DNA from: Bacillota bacterium
Lineage (GTDB): Bacteria > Bacillota > Negativicutes > Sporomusales > UBA7701
Direction: 5' to 3'
Assembly (NCBI GenBank): GCA_023415775.1
Contig: JAEZJM010000008.1
Coordinates: forward strand, 62,001-126,000
DNA length: 64,000 nt
A model generated the notes under the pieces. That model was not told the DNA's origin and made no database searches. It saw only the letters and a program-made list of their open reading frames with translations. Of the stretch, positions 32,385-41,113 are shown in pieces. Position numbers and translations under genes: made by a program. How positions within the stretch are numbered: the stretch's first letter is position 1; each line of letters begins with the position of its first letter.

Positions 32385-32651
32385 CTACTCAGCGGCGTCG
32401 TCGCTGGATTCCTTGCTCACCAGGCGATGGGCCACCGTCTCGGGTTGGACCGCCGACAGCACCACATGATCGCTGTCGGAAATGATAACCGCGCGGGTGC
32501 GGCGGCCGTAGGTCGCGTCGATCAGCATCCCGCGGTCGCGGGCCTCTTGGATGATGCGCTTGATGGGAGCCGATTCGGGACTGACGATAGCGACGATACG
32601 GTTGGCTGAGACAATATTACCGAAGCCGATGTTGATTAGCTTGATATCCAT
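32385..32651 (-). CDS. remA: RemA-family regulatory protein (DUF370)
   Basis: An 88-residue RemA/DUF370 protein. The family start MDIKLINIGFGNIVSANRIVAIVSPESAPIKR is recognisable (in parts: NIGFGNIVSANRIVAIV), as is DATYGRRTRAVIISDSDHV. In Bacillus subtilis RemA is a DNA-binding activator of matrix and osmoprotection genes. Here it lies between yicC and gmk, its usual place. A GGGAGGAATT site precedes the ATG. Confidence 0.93.
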   Translation of the reverse strand: MDIKLINIGFGNIVSANRIVAIVSPESAPIKRIIQEARDRGMLIDATYGRRTRAVIISDSDHVVLSAVQPETVAHRLVSKESSDDAAE

Positions 32652-32719
32652 ACCCTTGAATTCCTCCCAGTCGTTTATATAAGACCCTATTGGCCGAAAT
32701 CGCGGCGATTTTCTCTATA

Positions 32720-33604
32720 TTACTCTATGTTCTGGATTTGCTCTCTGACCTTCTCGATTTCACTTTTAATTTCGACCACCACGTTAGCCACCGTAAAATC
32801 GTTGGCCTTCGAAGCGATCGTATTCGTCTCCCGGTTCATCTCCTGCACGATGAAATCCAGCTTGCGGCCAACCGCCTCGCCGGAAGAGATCGTCTCCTTG
32901 AACTGGCGCAGATGGCTCCTCAGCCTCACCAGCTCCTCGGCGATGCTGATCCGATCACCGAACAGGGCCGCCTCCTGCAGCAGCCGGGTCTCATCGGGCT
33001 CGGCCCCCACCGCCGCCAACACCTCGCGCATCCTGGTCAGCAGCTTCTCGCGGTACTCGGCGAGCACCTGGGGCGCCCGCGCCTCCACGACGTCGACATT
33101 AGCGGCGATAGCGTCGATGCGGGCTGCCATATCCTGTTCGATACTGGCTCCCTCCGCCAGGCGCATCGCCATCAGATTCTGCACAGCCGCCTCAACGGCA
33201 GTCTGCAGCTTGGCCCACAGCCCCTCGACATCGGTCGAAACCTCTTCCACCCGCAGAACATCGGGATAGCGGGAAATTTGATTGGCACTCTCCCCCGCCG
33301 GGGCGCCGAGCAGCTCGCCCAGCTCTTTCAATGCTTTATGGTAAGCGATTGCCAATTCTTTGTCAACCCTTACCCCCCGATTCTTTTCGCCGTACTCGTC
33401 CACCGTCACGAAAACATCGATGCGGCCCCGCTGCAGCGTAGCGGCCACCGTCTTGCGGATCTTGTCCTCCAGCGACCCGAGATTCTTCGGCATGCGGATC
33501 ACGATCTCGTTATAGCGGTGATTCACCGCCTTGACCTCGACAACCAAGCGGTGTTCGGCGTCCATAAACTCGCCCCGGCCGAACCCCGTCATACTCTTCA
33601 GCAC
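32720..33604 (-). CDS. yicC: YicC/YloC family endoribonuclease-like protein
   Basis: YicC-family protein, about 294 residues. It starts LKSMTGFGRGEF and ends with the DUF1732 block AVGRKLDFIVQEMNRETNTIASKA. Members are reported as endoribonucleases or RNA-decay factors. The frame opens at ATG 33616, directly after AAAGG; GTG 33604, 11 bases after that site, fits better. It heads the yicC-remA-gmk-rpoZ-coaBC run. Confidence 0.93.
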   Translation of the reverse strand: MLKSMTGFGRGEFMDAEHRLVVEVKAVNHRYNEIVIRMPKNLGSLEDKIRKTVAATLQRGRIDVFVTVDEYGEKNRGVRVDKELAIAYHKALKELGELLGAPAGESANQISRYPDVLRVEEVSTDVEGLWAKLQTAVEAAVQNLMAMRLAEGASIEQDMAARIDAIAANVDVVEARAPQVLAEYREKLLTRMREVLAAVGAEPDETRLLQEAALFGDRISIAEELVRLRSHLRQFKETISSGEAVGRKLDFIVQEMNRETNTIASKANDFTVANVVVEIKSEIEKVREQIQNIE

Positions 33605-33711
33605 CCGATGCACCATCCTTTAGAATCTATTATCTGCGATTACCAGCCATTTAATCAGCCGCGCCGCTGCGCCGGGCTCGCTCATGCCCAGGTTCGCGGC
33701 CCCCATATTGT

Positions 33712-33739
33712 ATCCTATACACGGCGAAAAAATCGTCAA
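33712..33739 (-). promoter_or_regulatory. Possible sigma-A promoter of the yicC operon
   Basis: On the minus strand TTGACG, 16 bases, TAGGAT, about 100 bases before yicC. Confidence 0.5.
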
Positions 33740-33800
33740 AACCCGATTTTTTCAACTTTACTTCTCCCTAGCTATCTGTAAATCCTTTTTTCACACATAA

Positions 33801-33827
33801 ATAAAAAAGGGGCATCCTAAGCCCCCG
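33801..33827 (-). terminator. Intrinsic terminator of the secreted-protein gene
   Basis: On the minus strand GGGGC-TTAGGAT-GCCCC followed by TTTTTTAT, 16 bases after the stop codon. Confidence 0.85.
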
Positions 33828-33842
33828 AAAAAAATCCCCCCT

Positions 33843-34427
33843 CTACCGAAAGGCGGCAAACGGGACCGTGAAAACCCGCTGACGGCCGTCGGCAGCCGAT
33901 ACTGTCAGTCTAGCCGCCTTATCGGTCGCCACATCGCGGCTGACAAAATAAAAATACACCTGCGCCTGGTACCCCCCCGCCGCCTCGGTCGCCGCCGCCT
34001 GAGCGCGCACGATCTTCGGCCGCAGCGACTTCCTGCCCTGGCGGAGATTCGCGGACACCTTGCCGGCGAAATCGGCCCGCAAGCCGGACAGCGTTACCCC
34101 GAAAATAACATAACCGTTATAATCGGTCAGCACCTGCCCGGCGTCGGCCGTCGTCACCGCCGCCCCGGCCGCCGTCCGGTCGCGGGCATCGGCGGCCAGC
34201 AGCAAGAACGGCGTATATAGGCAGGCCCGTTCAGCCGTATCGTCCAATCTTTCCGCCTTCTCCTCGTACGCCGTCCAAGGCTGTAAAAACAGCGCCAGCG
34301 GCATATCCGCCTTACCCCGGCCGTAATCCTGGGCGGCTACGATCGTTGCCTCGTTCACCGGCGCCACAGCCAGCGCCGGGCCGGTAAGCAGCAGCATAAC
34401 CGCGAGCCACAGGGCGACAACTCTCAC
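33843..34427 (-). CDS. Secreted hypothetical protein
   Basis: A 194-residue protein with a clear signal peptide: VVALWLAVMLLLTGPALAVA, likely cleaved after ALA. The mature part has no motif I know; it looks like a small alpha/beta extracytoplasmic protein with conserved-looking GYVIFGVTLSGL and YQAQVYFYFVSRDVA. GTG 34427 is preferred because GGGAGG lies eight bases upstream, while GTG 34436 overlaps that site. It is monocistronic, divergent from the HD-GYP gene. Confidence 0.7.
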   Translation of the reverse strand: MRVVALWLAVMLLLTGPALAVAPVNEATIVAAQDYGRGKADMPLALFLQPWTAYEEKAERLDDTAERACLYTPFLLLAADARDRTAAGAAVTTADAGQVLTDYNGYVIFGVTLSGLRADFAGKVSANLRQGRKSLRPKIVRAQAAATEAAGGYQAQVYFYFVSRDVATDKAARLTVSAADGRQRVFTVPFAAFR

Positions 34428-34606
34428 GACAGGCACCTCCCATCACTTCTCGGCTAATATATATGCCCCCCGCGGGATAATTTTTCCCATTTTTTCCGGA
34501 CAGCCTGATTCATTCCCCTGGTCGCGCTCAGAAAACGGCAAATAGCATAACACTTCTTTATTGCCCCATAATTATCATTGATGCCAGAGTCTTCACAAAA
34601 AAATTA

Positions 34607-34635
34607 TTGTCGAATAATGTAAATTTTGGTACGAT
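34607..34635 (+). promoter_or_regulatory. Promoter of the HD-GYP gene
   Basis: TTGTCG, 17 bases, TACGAT, with AGAGG ribosome-binding site and ATG at 34670 downstream. Confidence 0.6.
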
Positions 34636-34669
34636 AAAAGGAAAGTCGGATCCATGAAGAGAGGCTGCC

Positions 34670-35734
34670 ATGCGACAGATTTCCTTGGCTGAAGCAAGAC
34701 CAGGCATGATCCTTGCCCGTTACATCATGAGCGGCGCCGGCAGGATCCTGCTAGCCCCAGACATAGTCCTTACCGAAGAATACCTCCGTAAACTTGCGTT
34801 GCTCGACGTAGCCACCATCTTCGTCAAAGATCCTGATTACCCCGACATCGAGACCCCCGAATACCTTTCCGTCCAGACCCAGCAACGGGCGCTGGCCATC
34901 CTCGACAACACCATGAAGCAGATCTCCCGCGGTGAATCCTTCGCCCCCGACGCCGTCGACAGCGTCGCTTCCGACATCGTCGAAGACCTGCTCATGCAGC
35001 AAAACCTCACAATCCACCTGTCGGGCATCATGACCCACGACGACGACACCCTCGCCCACAGCCTCAACTGCTCCATCTACTCCGCCATCCTCGCCCGCAT
35101 CGCCGGCTACTCCATCCCCCAGATCAAAGAAGTTGCTTCCGGAGCCCTCCTCCACGACGTCGGCAAAATGTTTATCGAAAAAACCATCCTCAACAAACCC
35201 GGTCGCCTGACAGAAGAAGAATACGCCGCCGTCAAAACCCACGCCGAGCACGGCTTCAAAGCCCTCATCTCCAAACGGTGGGAGCTTTCCAGCCTTGTCG
35301 CCCACATGGCCTGGCAACACCACGAACGCGTCAACGGCGAAGGCTATCCGCGCAAACTGCACGGTTCGGAAATCCTGCCATACGCCCGCATCCTCGCCAT
35401 CACCGACGTCTTCGAAGCCATCAATGTCAACCGCCCTTACCGGCGGGCCATGCCCCCCGACGCCATCTACGACACCATCCATTCCGGCCTGGGCAGCGAA
35501 TTCGACGCCGACTTCGGCCAGCTGTTCCTGTCCAAACTCGCCATCTACATAGCCGGCATGCGCGTCCTGCTCAACACCGGCGAAACCGGCATCGTCGCCG
35601 CCGTTACCGAGGAAACCCCGCAGCGGCCGCGCATCCGCCTCATCGCCCACCCCGACGGCAGCCCCTTCACCCCTCCCATAGAAATCAACCTCGCCGATCA
35701 CCCGAAAATCCAAATACTCTCCACCAAAATATAA
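34670..35734 (+). CDS. HD-GYP domain phosphodiesterase
   Basis: A 354-residue HD-GYP protein, expected to hydrolyse cyclic di-GMP. The N-terminal 110 residues are the usual poorly conserved region (LAEARPGMILARYIMSGAG). The catalytic domain has the metal ligands in HSLNCSIYSAILAR, ALLHDVGKMFI (HD), HAEHGFKAL and HHERVNGEGYPRKL (GYP signature). There is no membrane segment or receiver domain, so its input signal is not evident. It has its own promoter and terminator. Confidence 0.93.
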   Translation: MRQISLAEARPGMILARYIMSGAGRILLAPDIVLTEEYLRKLALLDVATIFVKDPDYPDIETPEYLSVQTQQRALAILDNTMKQISRGESFAPDAVDSVASDIVEDLLMQQNLTIHLSGIMTHDDDTLAHSLNCSIYSAILARIAGYSIPQIKEVASGALLHDVGKMFIEKTILNKPGRLTEEEYAAVKTHAEHGFKALISKRWELSSLVAHMAWQHHERVNGEGYPRKLHGSEILPYARILAITDVFEAINVNRPYRRAMPPDAIYDTIHSGLGSEFDADFGQLFLSKLAIYIAGMRVLLNTGETGIVAAVTEETPQRPRIRLIAHPDGSPFTPPIEINLADHPKIQILSTKI

Positions 35735-35757
35735 AAACCCCCGCTCGCGGGGGTTTT
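35733..35757 (+). terminator. Intrinsic terminator of the HD-GYP gene
   Basis: AAAACCCCCGC-TC-GCGGGGGTTTTT directly after the stop codon. Confidence 0.9.
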
Positions 35758-35773
35758 TCGGTCCCATAAAACT

Positions 35774-35800
35774 AAGCGGCCCGCACAATGCGGGCCGCTT
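35774..35800 (-). terminator. Terminator of dapL
   Basis: A perfect 12-bp stem AAGCGGCCCGCA-CAA-TGCGGGCCGCTT followed on the minus strand by AGTTTTATG. Confidence 0.75.
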
Positions 35801-35809
35801 CTCAATTCC

Positions 35810-37045
35810 CTACAGGCTCAGCCTCGTCTTGATCCGGCTGATCGCCTCTTCCGTATTCTCACGGTTGCCGAACGCCGTCAGGCGGAAATACCCCGCCCCC
35901 GACGGGCCGAAGCCGCTGCCGGGCGTGCCGACGATATGAGCCTCGCCGAGCAGTTTGTCGAAAAACGCCCACGAATCCATGCTGTTCGGCGTCTTCAGCC
36001 AGATATAAGGCGCGTTCACGCCGCCGAAAACCTCCAGACCGGCGCTCTTCAGCCCGTCGCGGATGATGGCCGCATTCGTCATGTAATAATCGATCGTCGC
36101 CTTCACCTGCTCCTTGCCGGCCGGCGAGAAAACCGCCTCCGCGCCGCGCTGGATGATATACGGCACCCCGTTGAACTTCGTCGTCTGCCGCCGGTTCCAC
36201 AGCTTATTGAGCTGCTGGGCCTCGCCGGCCTTCGTGTAACCGACCACCGCCTTGGGCACAACCGTATACGCGCAGCGGGTACCGGTGAAGCCGGCCGTCT
36301 TCGAGAACGAGCGCATCTCGATCGCCACGTCCATGGCTCCCTCCACCTCGTAAATGCTATGCGGCACCTCAGGTTCGCGGATATACGCCTCATAAGCGGA
36401 ATCGTACAGGATGATCGCCTTGTTGGCCTTCGCCCAGTCCACCCACTTCTTCAGCTCCGTCTTCGGCATAGCGGTGCCGGTCGGGTTGTTGGGCACGCAC
36501 AAGTACACCATGTCCACCCTGACGGCAGGCAAAGCGGGCATGAAGTTGTTCTCGGCCGTGCACGGCAGATACACGATGCCGGCGAACCGGCCGTCGCCGC
36601 CCAGCGTGCCCGTGCGCCCCGCCATCACGTTCGTATCGAGGTACACCGGATACACCGGATCGGTGATCGCCACTGTATTCTCCACCCCGAAGATCTCCTG
36701 GATGTTGCCCACGTCGCTCTTCGCGCCATCGCTCACGAACACCTCGTCCACGTCAAGCTTGATGCCGCGGGCGGCGTAATCGTTCTCGATGATCTTCTCG
36801 ATCAGGAACGAATAGCCCTGTTCGGGCCCGTAGCCGCGGAAGGTTTCCGCCTTCGCCATCTCGTCCACCGCCGCGTGCATCGCCGCGATAACGGCAGGCG
36901 GTAGCGGCCGCGTTACGTCGCCGATCCCCAGGCGGATGATGTTGGCCTCAGGGTTTGCCGTTTTAAAGGCGGTCACGCGTCGAGCGATCTCGGCGAACAG
37001 GTAGCTGCCCGGCAGCTTCAGATAATTCTCGTTAATCAAAGCCAT
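35810..37045 (-). CDS. dapL: LL-diaminopimelate aminotransferase
   Basis: DapL, 411 residues, a PLP aminotransferase making LL-diaminopimelate directly from tetrahydrodipicolinate. The N-terminus reads LPGSYLFAEIARRV, typical of DapL; other blocks are NIIRLGIGDVTRPLPP, YLCVPNNPTGTAM, the PLP lysine region RSFSKTAGFTGTRCAY and WNRRQTTKFNGVPYI. dapF lies just upstream on the same strand, so both lysine/cell-wall steps are together. Confidence 0.96.
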   Translation of the reverse strand: MALINENYLKLPGSYLFAEIARRVTAFKTANPEANIIRLGIGDVTRPLPPAVIAAMHAAVDEMAKAETFRGYGPEQGYSFLIEKIIENDYAARGIKLDVDEVFVSDGAKSDVGNIQEIFGVENTVAITDPVYPVYLDTNVMAGRTGTLGGDGRFAGIVYLPCTAENNFMPALPAVRVDMVYLCVPNNPTGTAMPKTELKKWVDWAKANKAIILYDSAYEAYIREPEVPHSIYEVEGAMDVAIEMRSFSKTAGFTGTRCAYTVVPKAVVGYTKAGEAQQLNKLWNRRQTTKFNGVPYIIQRGAEAVFSPAGKEQVKATIDYYMTNAAIIRDGLKSAGLEVFGGVNAPYIWLKTPNSMDSWAFFDKLLGEAHIVGTPGSGFGPSGAGYFRLTAFGNRENTEEAISRIKTRLSL

Positions 37046-37104
37046 CGATAATTCCCCCCATATTATTATCCTGAAAAATCATAACTTGTTTGTACTGTAC
37101 GAAG

Positions 37105-37217
37105 GTGTCTAGAAAGCTCCAGATGCAAGGCACGGCGAGAACGCGCCGCGCAGCGTACTCGGACGTACGCTAGCAAGCGCTCGCAGCCGTAACGCCGCAG
37201 CTGGACTTTCTAGGCGC
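37105..37217 (+). repeat. Dispersed palindromic repeat, copy 4
   Basis: Ends GTCTAGAAAGCTCCAG and CTGGACTTTCTAGGC are nearly complementary; the centre holds GCGTACTCGGACGTACGC. It lies between dapF and dapL. Confidence 0.85.
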
Positions 37218-37222
37218 CCTCC

Positions 37223-38071
37223 CTATAATTTGAGCAAGAACTCGCCGCGGAATACCTCCACCGCCGGCCCCGTCATAAACACCCTGTCGTCCTCGGCCCA
37301 CTCGATCGTCAGATCGCCGCCGTCCAAATGCACCAGCGCCGTGCGGTCGCAGCGGCCGCTCAAGGCCCCCGCCACCACCGTCGCGCACGTCCCCGTGCCG
37401 CAGGCCAGCGTCACGCCTGCGCCCCGCTCCCACACCCGCATCCTAAGCTCGCTGCGGCTGAGCACATTAGCGAACTCCACATTCGTCTTGCGCGGGAAAA
37501 GCGCGTCCGTCTCGATCTTCGGCCCCGTCACCGGCAGCTCGACCTTGCGCACATCCTCGTCGAGGAAAATAACGAAATGGGGGTTGCCCATATTCACGCC
37601 GATGCCGTTATACGTGCGGCCGTCGACCGTCACCGGCACGTTCACCGCTTTATCGTCGGCCGGGCCGCTCATCGGGATCTCGCCCCGCTTGAAGCGCGGC
37701 TTGCCCATATCCACCCGCACGCCGCTCACCTTGTCGTCCGCGAACACCAGCTCCGGCCTGATCGGCCCGGCCAGCGTCTCCAGCGTCACCTTCGTCTTAT
37801 CGGTCAGCCCTTGCTCATAAACATAGCGGGCCACGCAGCGGGTCGCGTTGCCGCACATCTCCGCCTCGCTGCCGTCCGAATTGATGATCTGCATCCGGAA
37901 ATCGGCGCTGTCCGACGGCAGCACGAACACCAGGCCGTCGGCGCCCACGCCGAAATGGCGGTCGCACACCAGGCGTCCGGCGGCGGCCAGGTCCAGCCCC
38001 GCCACCTTCTCCTTGAACCCGTTGACGATAACGAAATCGTTGCCTGCGCCGTGCCACTTTGAAAACTGCAT
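37223..38071 (-). CDS. dapF: Diaminopimelate epimerase
   Basis: DapF, 282 residues, converts LL- to meso-diaminopimelate. Both catalytic cysteines are present: EMCGNATRC in the first half and TLACGTGTCATV in the second. The N-terminal FSKWHGAGNDFVIV is the family signature. GGAGGGATATT precedes the ATG. It is downstream of the P-type ATPase gene and upstream of dapL, with a repeat element between. Confidence 0.96.
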   Translation of the reverse strand: MQFSKWHGAGNDFVIVNGFKEKVAGLDLAAAGRLVCDRHFGVGADGLVFVLPSDSADFRMQIINSDGSEAEMCGNATRCVARYVYEQGLTDKTKVTLETLAGPIRPELVFADDKVSGVRVDMGKPRFKRGEIPMSGPADDKAVNVPVTVDGRTYNGIGVNMGNPHFVIFLDEDVRKVELPVTGPKIETDALFPRKTNVEFANVLSRSELRMRVWERGAGVTLACGTGTCATVVAGALSGRCDRTALVHLDGGDLTIEWAEDDRVFMTGPAVEVFRGEFLLKL

Positions 38072-38111
38072 AATATCCCTCCGTCAAAAACCATTATTGC
38101 TCTTACCTATA

Positions 38112-40859
38112 TTATACCCGGCTGTATGCCGAACGTACCGGCGAGCGCCGCCGCAAAAACAGGTGGCGCAGGCCGCCGACCAACGCCGTCCAGCCGGAAA
38201 CGACCAGCACGATCGCCCATTCCGTCAGCCCCAGCGGCACCGTCCCGAAAATCGCGCCCAGCGGCGGCAGGTGAATGACCGCCACCTGCATCAGCGCCGA
38301 ACAGGCGGTCGCCATCAGGAGATACTTGTTCGTGAACAGGCCGAGTTCGAATATCGTCAGAATCTCCGAGCGGCAGTCGTACACATGGAACAGCTGGCAG
38401 AACACCAGCGTCGCGAACGCCATCGTCCGCGCCAGCGCTAGGTCGCCCTGCACCAGATACACACCCGCGAACACCAGCAGTGTCGTCAGCCCGATCTGAA
38501 TGCCGCGGAAGACGATCTTCCTGGCGAGCCCGCGGGAAAAAACGCTCTCCGCCGGATTGCGCGGCGGCCGGTGCATCGTATCCGGCGCCTTGGGGTCCAC
38601 CCCCAGCGCCATCGCCGGCAGCCCGTCGGTCACCAGATTCACCCACAGGATCTGCAGCGGCAGCAGCGGCAGCGGCAGCCCCGCCAGCGCGGCCAGAAAC
38701 ATCGTCAGCACCTCGCCGATATTGCACGCCAACAGATAACGGATAAACTTCCTGATATTGTCGTAGATACCCCGGCCTTCCTCCACCGCCGCCACGATCG
38801 TGGCGAAGTTGTCGTCGGCCAGCGTCATCGACGACGCCTCCCGGGTCACATCCGTGCCCGACAGGCCCATGGCCACGCCGATATCGGCTTCCTTCACCGC
38901 CGGAGCGTCGTTCACCCCGTCGCCCGTCATGGCCACGATATGCCCTACATTTTTAAGCGCCTTCACGATCCGCAGCTTGTGGGCCGGCGACACCCGCGCG
39001 TACACCGTCGTCACGGCCGCCGCCGTCGCCAGCTCGCGCTCGCCGAGCGCGTCGACCTCAGCCCCCGTCAGCGCCCGCGACGCACCGTCGCGGAACATCC
39101 TCAGCTCGCGGGCGATTGCCACCGCCGTGTTGCGGTGGTCGCCGGTGATCATCACCGTCCCGATGCCCGCCTGACGGCACAGGGCGATAGCCTCCTTCAC
39201 CTCCGGGCGCGGCGGATCGATCATCCCCGCCAGGCCGGCGAACACAAGCTCACGCTCGGTCTCCTCGGTCACATTCGCCGCTTCGGCCGGGCTCAAGCGG
39301 CGATACGCCATCGCCAGCACCCTCAAAGCCCCGTTCGTCATCGCCTCATTGGCGGCGGCGATGCGGGCGATCAGCTCGGGAGTCAGCGGCTGTTCGGCAT
39401 TCCCGTCGAAATAATAGCGGCACAGTTCGAGCACGGTGTCCGGCGCGCCCTTCACATACAGCGCCGCGCCAGCCGGGCCGCCGTAGGCCACCGCCATCCG
39501 GCGCCGTTCCGCCTCGAAAGGAATCTCCGCCAGGCGGCGCTCCCGTTTCTCGATATCGGCCCGCCAGAAGCCGGCCTTGGCCGCAGCCACCACCAGCGCC
39601 CCCTCGGTGGGGTCGCCCTCCACCGACCAGCCGCGGGCGACCTTCTTGCGCCACAGGCCCGTTATGCCGACGCTGCCCTGCTTCAGCAAGCTGTTATTGC
39701 ACAGAGCGCCGACCGCCAGGCATTGCATTAGACATTTATCCTTTTTGGCATCGAATTCCTGCTTGTCGAGCAAAAATTCACCCTTGATTTCGAAGCCGAC
39801 ACCGCTCACCTCGTACGTTTTGCCACCGCAGTACACCCGTCTTACCGTCATTGCGTTCTGAGTCAACGTCCCCGTTTTATCCGAGCAGATCACCGTCGTG
39901 CAGCCCAGCGTCTCCACCGCCGGCAGCTTCCTCACAATCGCGTTCCGGCGGATCATTCGCTGCACCCCGAGCGCCAGAGCCACCGTCACAATCGCCGGCA
40001 ACCCCTCGGGGATCGCCGCCACCGCCAAGCTGATACCCGTCATGCACATCAGCAGCAGCGGTTCGCCCCTCGCCACCCCGGTCGCCACCACCACCAGGCA
40101 CACTCCCAGGCAGCCCCACACCAGCCACCGCCCCAGGTTATCCAAACGCCGCTGCAGCGGCGTATCGTCCTCCGTCGCCGTCTGAATGAGCTTGGCGATA
40201 TGCCCCACCTCGGTATTCATCCCCGTGCCGCACACGACCGCCGCGCCCCGGCCGCGGGTCACCACCGTCCCCGCATAAACCATATTCTTGCGGTCGCCCA
40301 CCGTCACACCCTCGTCATACACCCGGTCGGCCAGCTTCCGCACCGGCAGCGACTCGCCCGTCAGCGCCGACTCCTCGGCCTCCAGATTGGCAGTCTCCGC
40401 CAACCGGCCGTCGGCCGCCACCACATCCCCCGGCTCCAGAAGCAGGATATCGCCCGGCACAAGCTCGCGAGCCGGCACATGCTGCACAGCGCTGTGGCGG
40501 ATGACGCGGGCCGTCGGCGCCGTCAGTTTCTTCAAAGCCGACATCGACCGCTCCGCCCGGTGCTCCTGGATAAAGCCCAGCACCGCATTCAGCACCACGA
40601 TCGCCAGAATCGTCACCGCGTCGGCGTACTCGCCCAGCAGTCCGGAAATCAGCGTCGCCGCCAGCAGCACCAGCACCATGAAATCCTGGAACTGGGCCAG
40701 AAAACGCCGCCACCAGGCCGGCTGCTCCTTCTCCGCCACCTCGTTGTAGCCGAACAGCTTCAGTCTCTCCGCCGCCTCGGCGTTCGTCAGCCCCTCGCCG
40801 CGGTCGGTGCGCCAGTAGGTGAGGGCGTCATTCGCGCTTCTCGCATGCCACATCTCCAC
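38112..40859 (-). CDS. P2A-type calcium-transporting ATPase
   Basis: A 915-residue P-type cation pump of the SERCA/PMR1-like class. The order is complete: N-terminal cation ATPase domain, TGES, PEGLPAIVTVALALG in M4 (calcium site motif PEGL), the phosphorylation site CSDKTGTLTQN, KGAPD, GDGVNDAPAVKEADIG, and a C-terminal group of four to six membrane helices. The likely role is Ca2+ (or Mn2+) export across the cytoplasmic membrane. GTG 40859 has AAGGGGTG upstream; ATG 40853 is an alternative. Confidence 0.93.
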   Translation of the reverse strand: MEMWHARSANDALTYWRTDRGEGLTNAEAAERLKLFGYNEVAEKEQPAWWRRFLAQFQDFMVLVLLAATLISGLLGEYADAVTILAIVVLNAVLGFIQEHRAERSMSALKKLTAPTARVIRHSAVQHVPARELVPGDILLLEPGDVVAADGRLAETANLEAEESALTGESLPVRKLADRVYDEGVTVGDRKNMVYAGTVVTRGRGAAVVCGTGMNTEVGHIAKLIQTATEDDTPLQRRLDNLGRWLVWGCLGVCLVVVATGVARGEPLLLMCMTGISLAVAAIPEGLPAIVTVALALGVQRMIRRNAIVRKLPAVETLGCTTVICSDKTGTLTQNAMTVRRVYCGGKTYEVSGVGFEIKGEFLLDKQEFDAKKDKCLMQCLAVGALCNNSLLKQGSVGITGLWRKKVARGWSVEGDPTEGALVVAAAKAGFWRADIEKRERRLAEIPFEAERRRMAVAYGGPAGAALYVKGAPDTVLELCRYYFDGNAEQPLTPELIARIAAANEAMTNGALRVLAMAYRRLSPAEAANVTEETERELVFAGLAGMIDPPRPEVKEAIALCRQAGIGTVMITGDHRNTAVAIARELRMFRDGASRALTGAEVDALGERELATAAAVTTVYARVSPAHKLRIVKALKNVGHIVAMTGDGVNDAPAVKEADIGVAMGLSGTDVTREASSMTLADDNFATIVAAVEEGRGIYDNIRKFIRYLLACNIGEVLTMFLAALAGLPLPLLPLQILWVNLVTDGLPAMALGVDPKAPDTMHRPPRNPAESVFSRGLARKIVFRGIQIGLTTLLVFAGVYLVQGDLALARTMAFATLVFCQLFHVYDCRSEILTIFELGLFTNKYLLMATACSALMQVAVIHLPPLGAIFGTVPLGLTEWAIVLVVSGWTALVGGLRHLFLRRRSPVRSAYSRV

Positions 40860-40883
40860 AGTTTTTCACCCCTTGTACGTGGC

Positions 40884-41005
40884 GGCCGTTGATAAACCCC
40901 CATCTGCCGCGTTGCTCCTCAAAGCGCTTGCTAGCGTACGTCCCACAGTACGCGTCGCGGCGCGCTTTTCCGGTGCGCCTTGCATCTGGGGGTTTCTGAA
41001 CGGCC
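40884..41005 (-). repeat. Dispersed palindromic repeat, copy 5
   Basis: On the minus strand GGCCGTTCAGAAACC, CCCAGATGCAAGGCGCACC to GCGGCAGATGGGGG, TTTATCAACGGCC. It lies between the divergent P-type ATPase and rqcH genes. Confidence 0.85.
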
Positions 41006-41050
41006 ATTCTCTAACCATGATATTCCAAGAACGGAGCTGCTATGCCTTAT

Positions 41051-41080
41051 TTGACCCTGCGCTGCGGGCGGTGCTATACT
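41051..41080 (+). promoter_or_regulatory. Sigma-A promoter of rqcH
   Basis: TTGACC, 18 bases, TATACT. The ATG at 41042 is upstream of this and so is not the start of rqcH. Confidence 0.75.
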
Positions 41081-41113
41081 GTATTGAGAAAACCTGGCAA
41101 ACGGAGGTTCCCC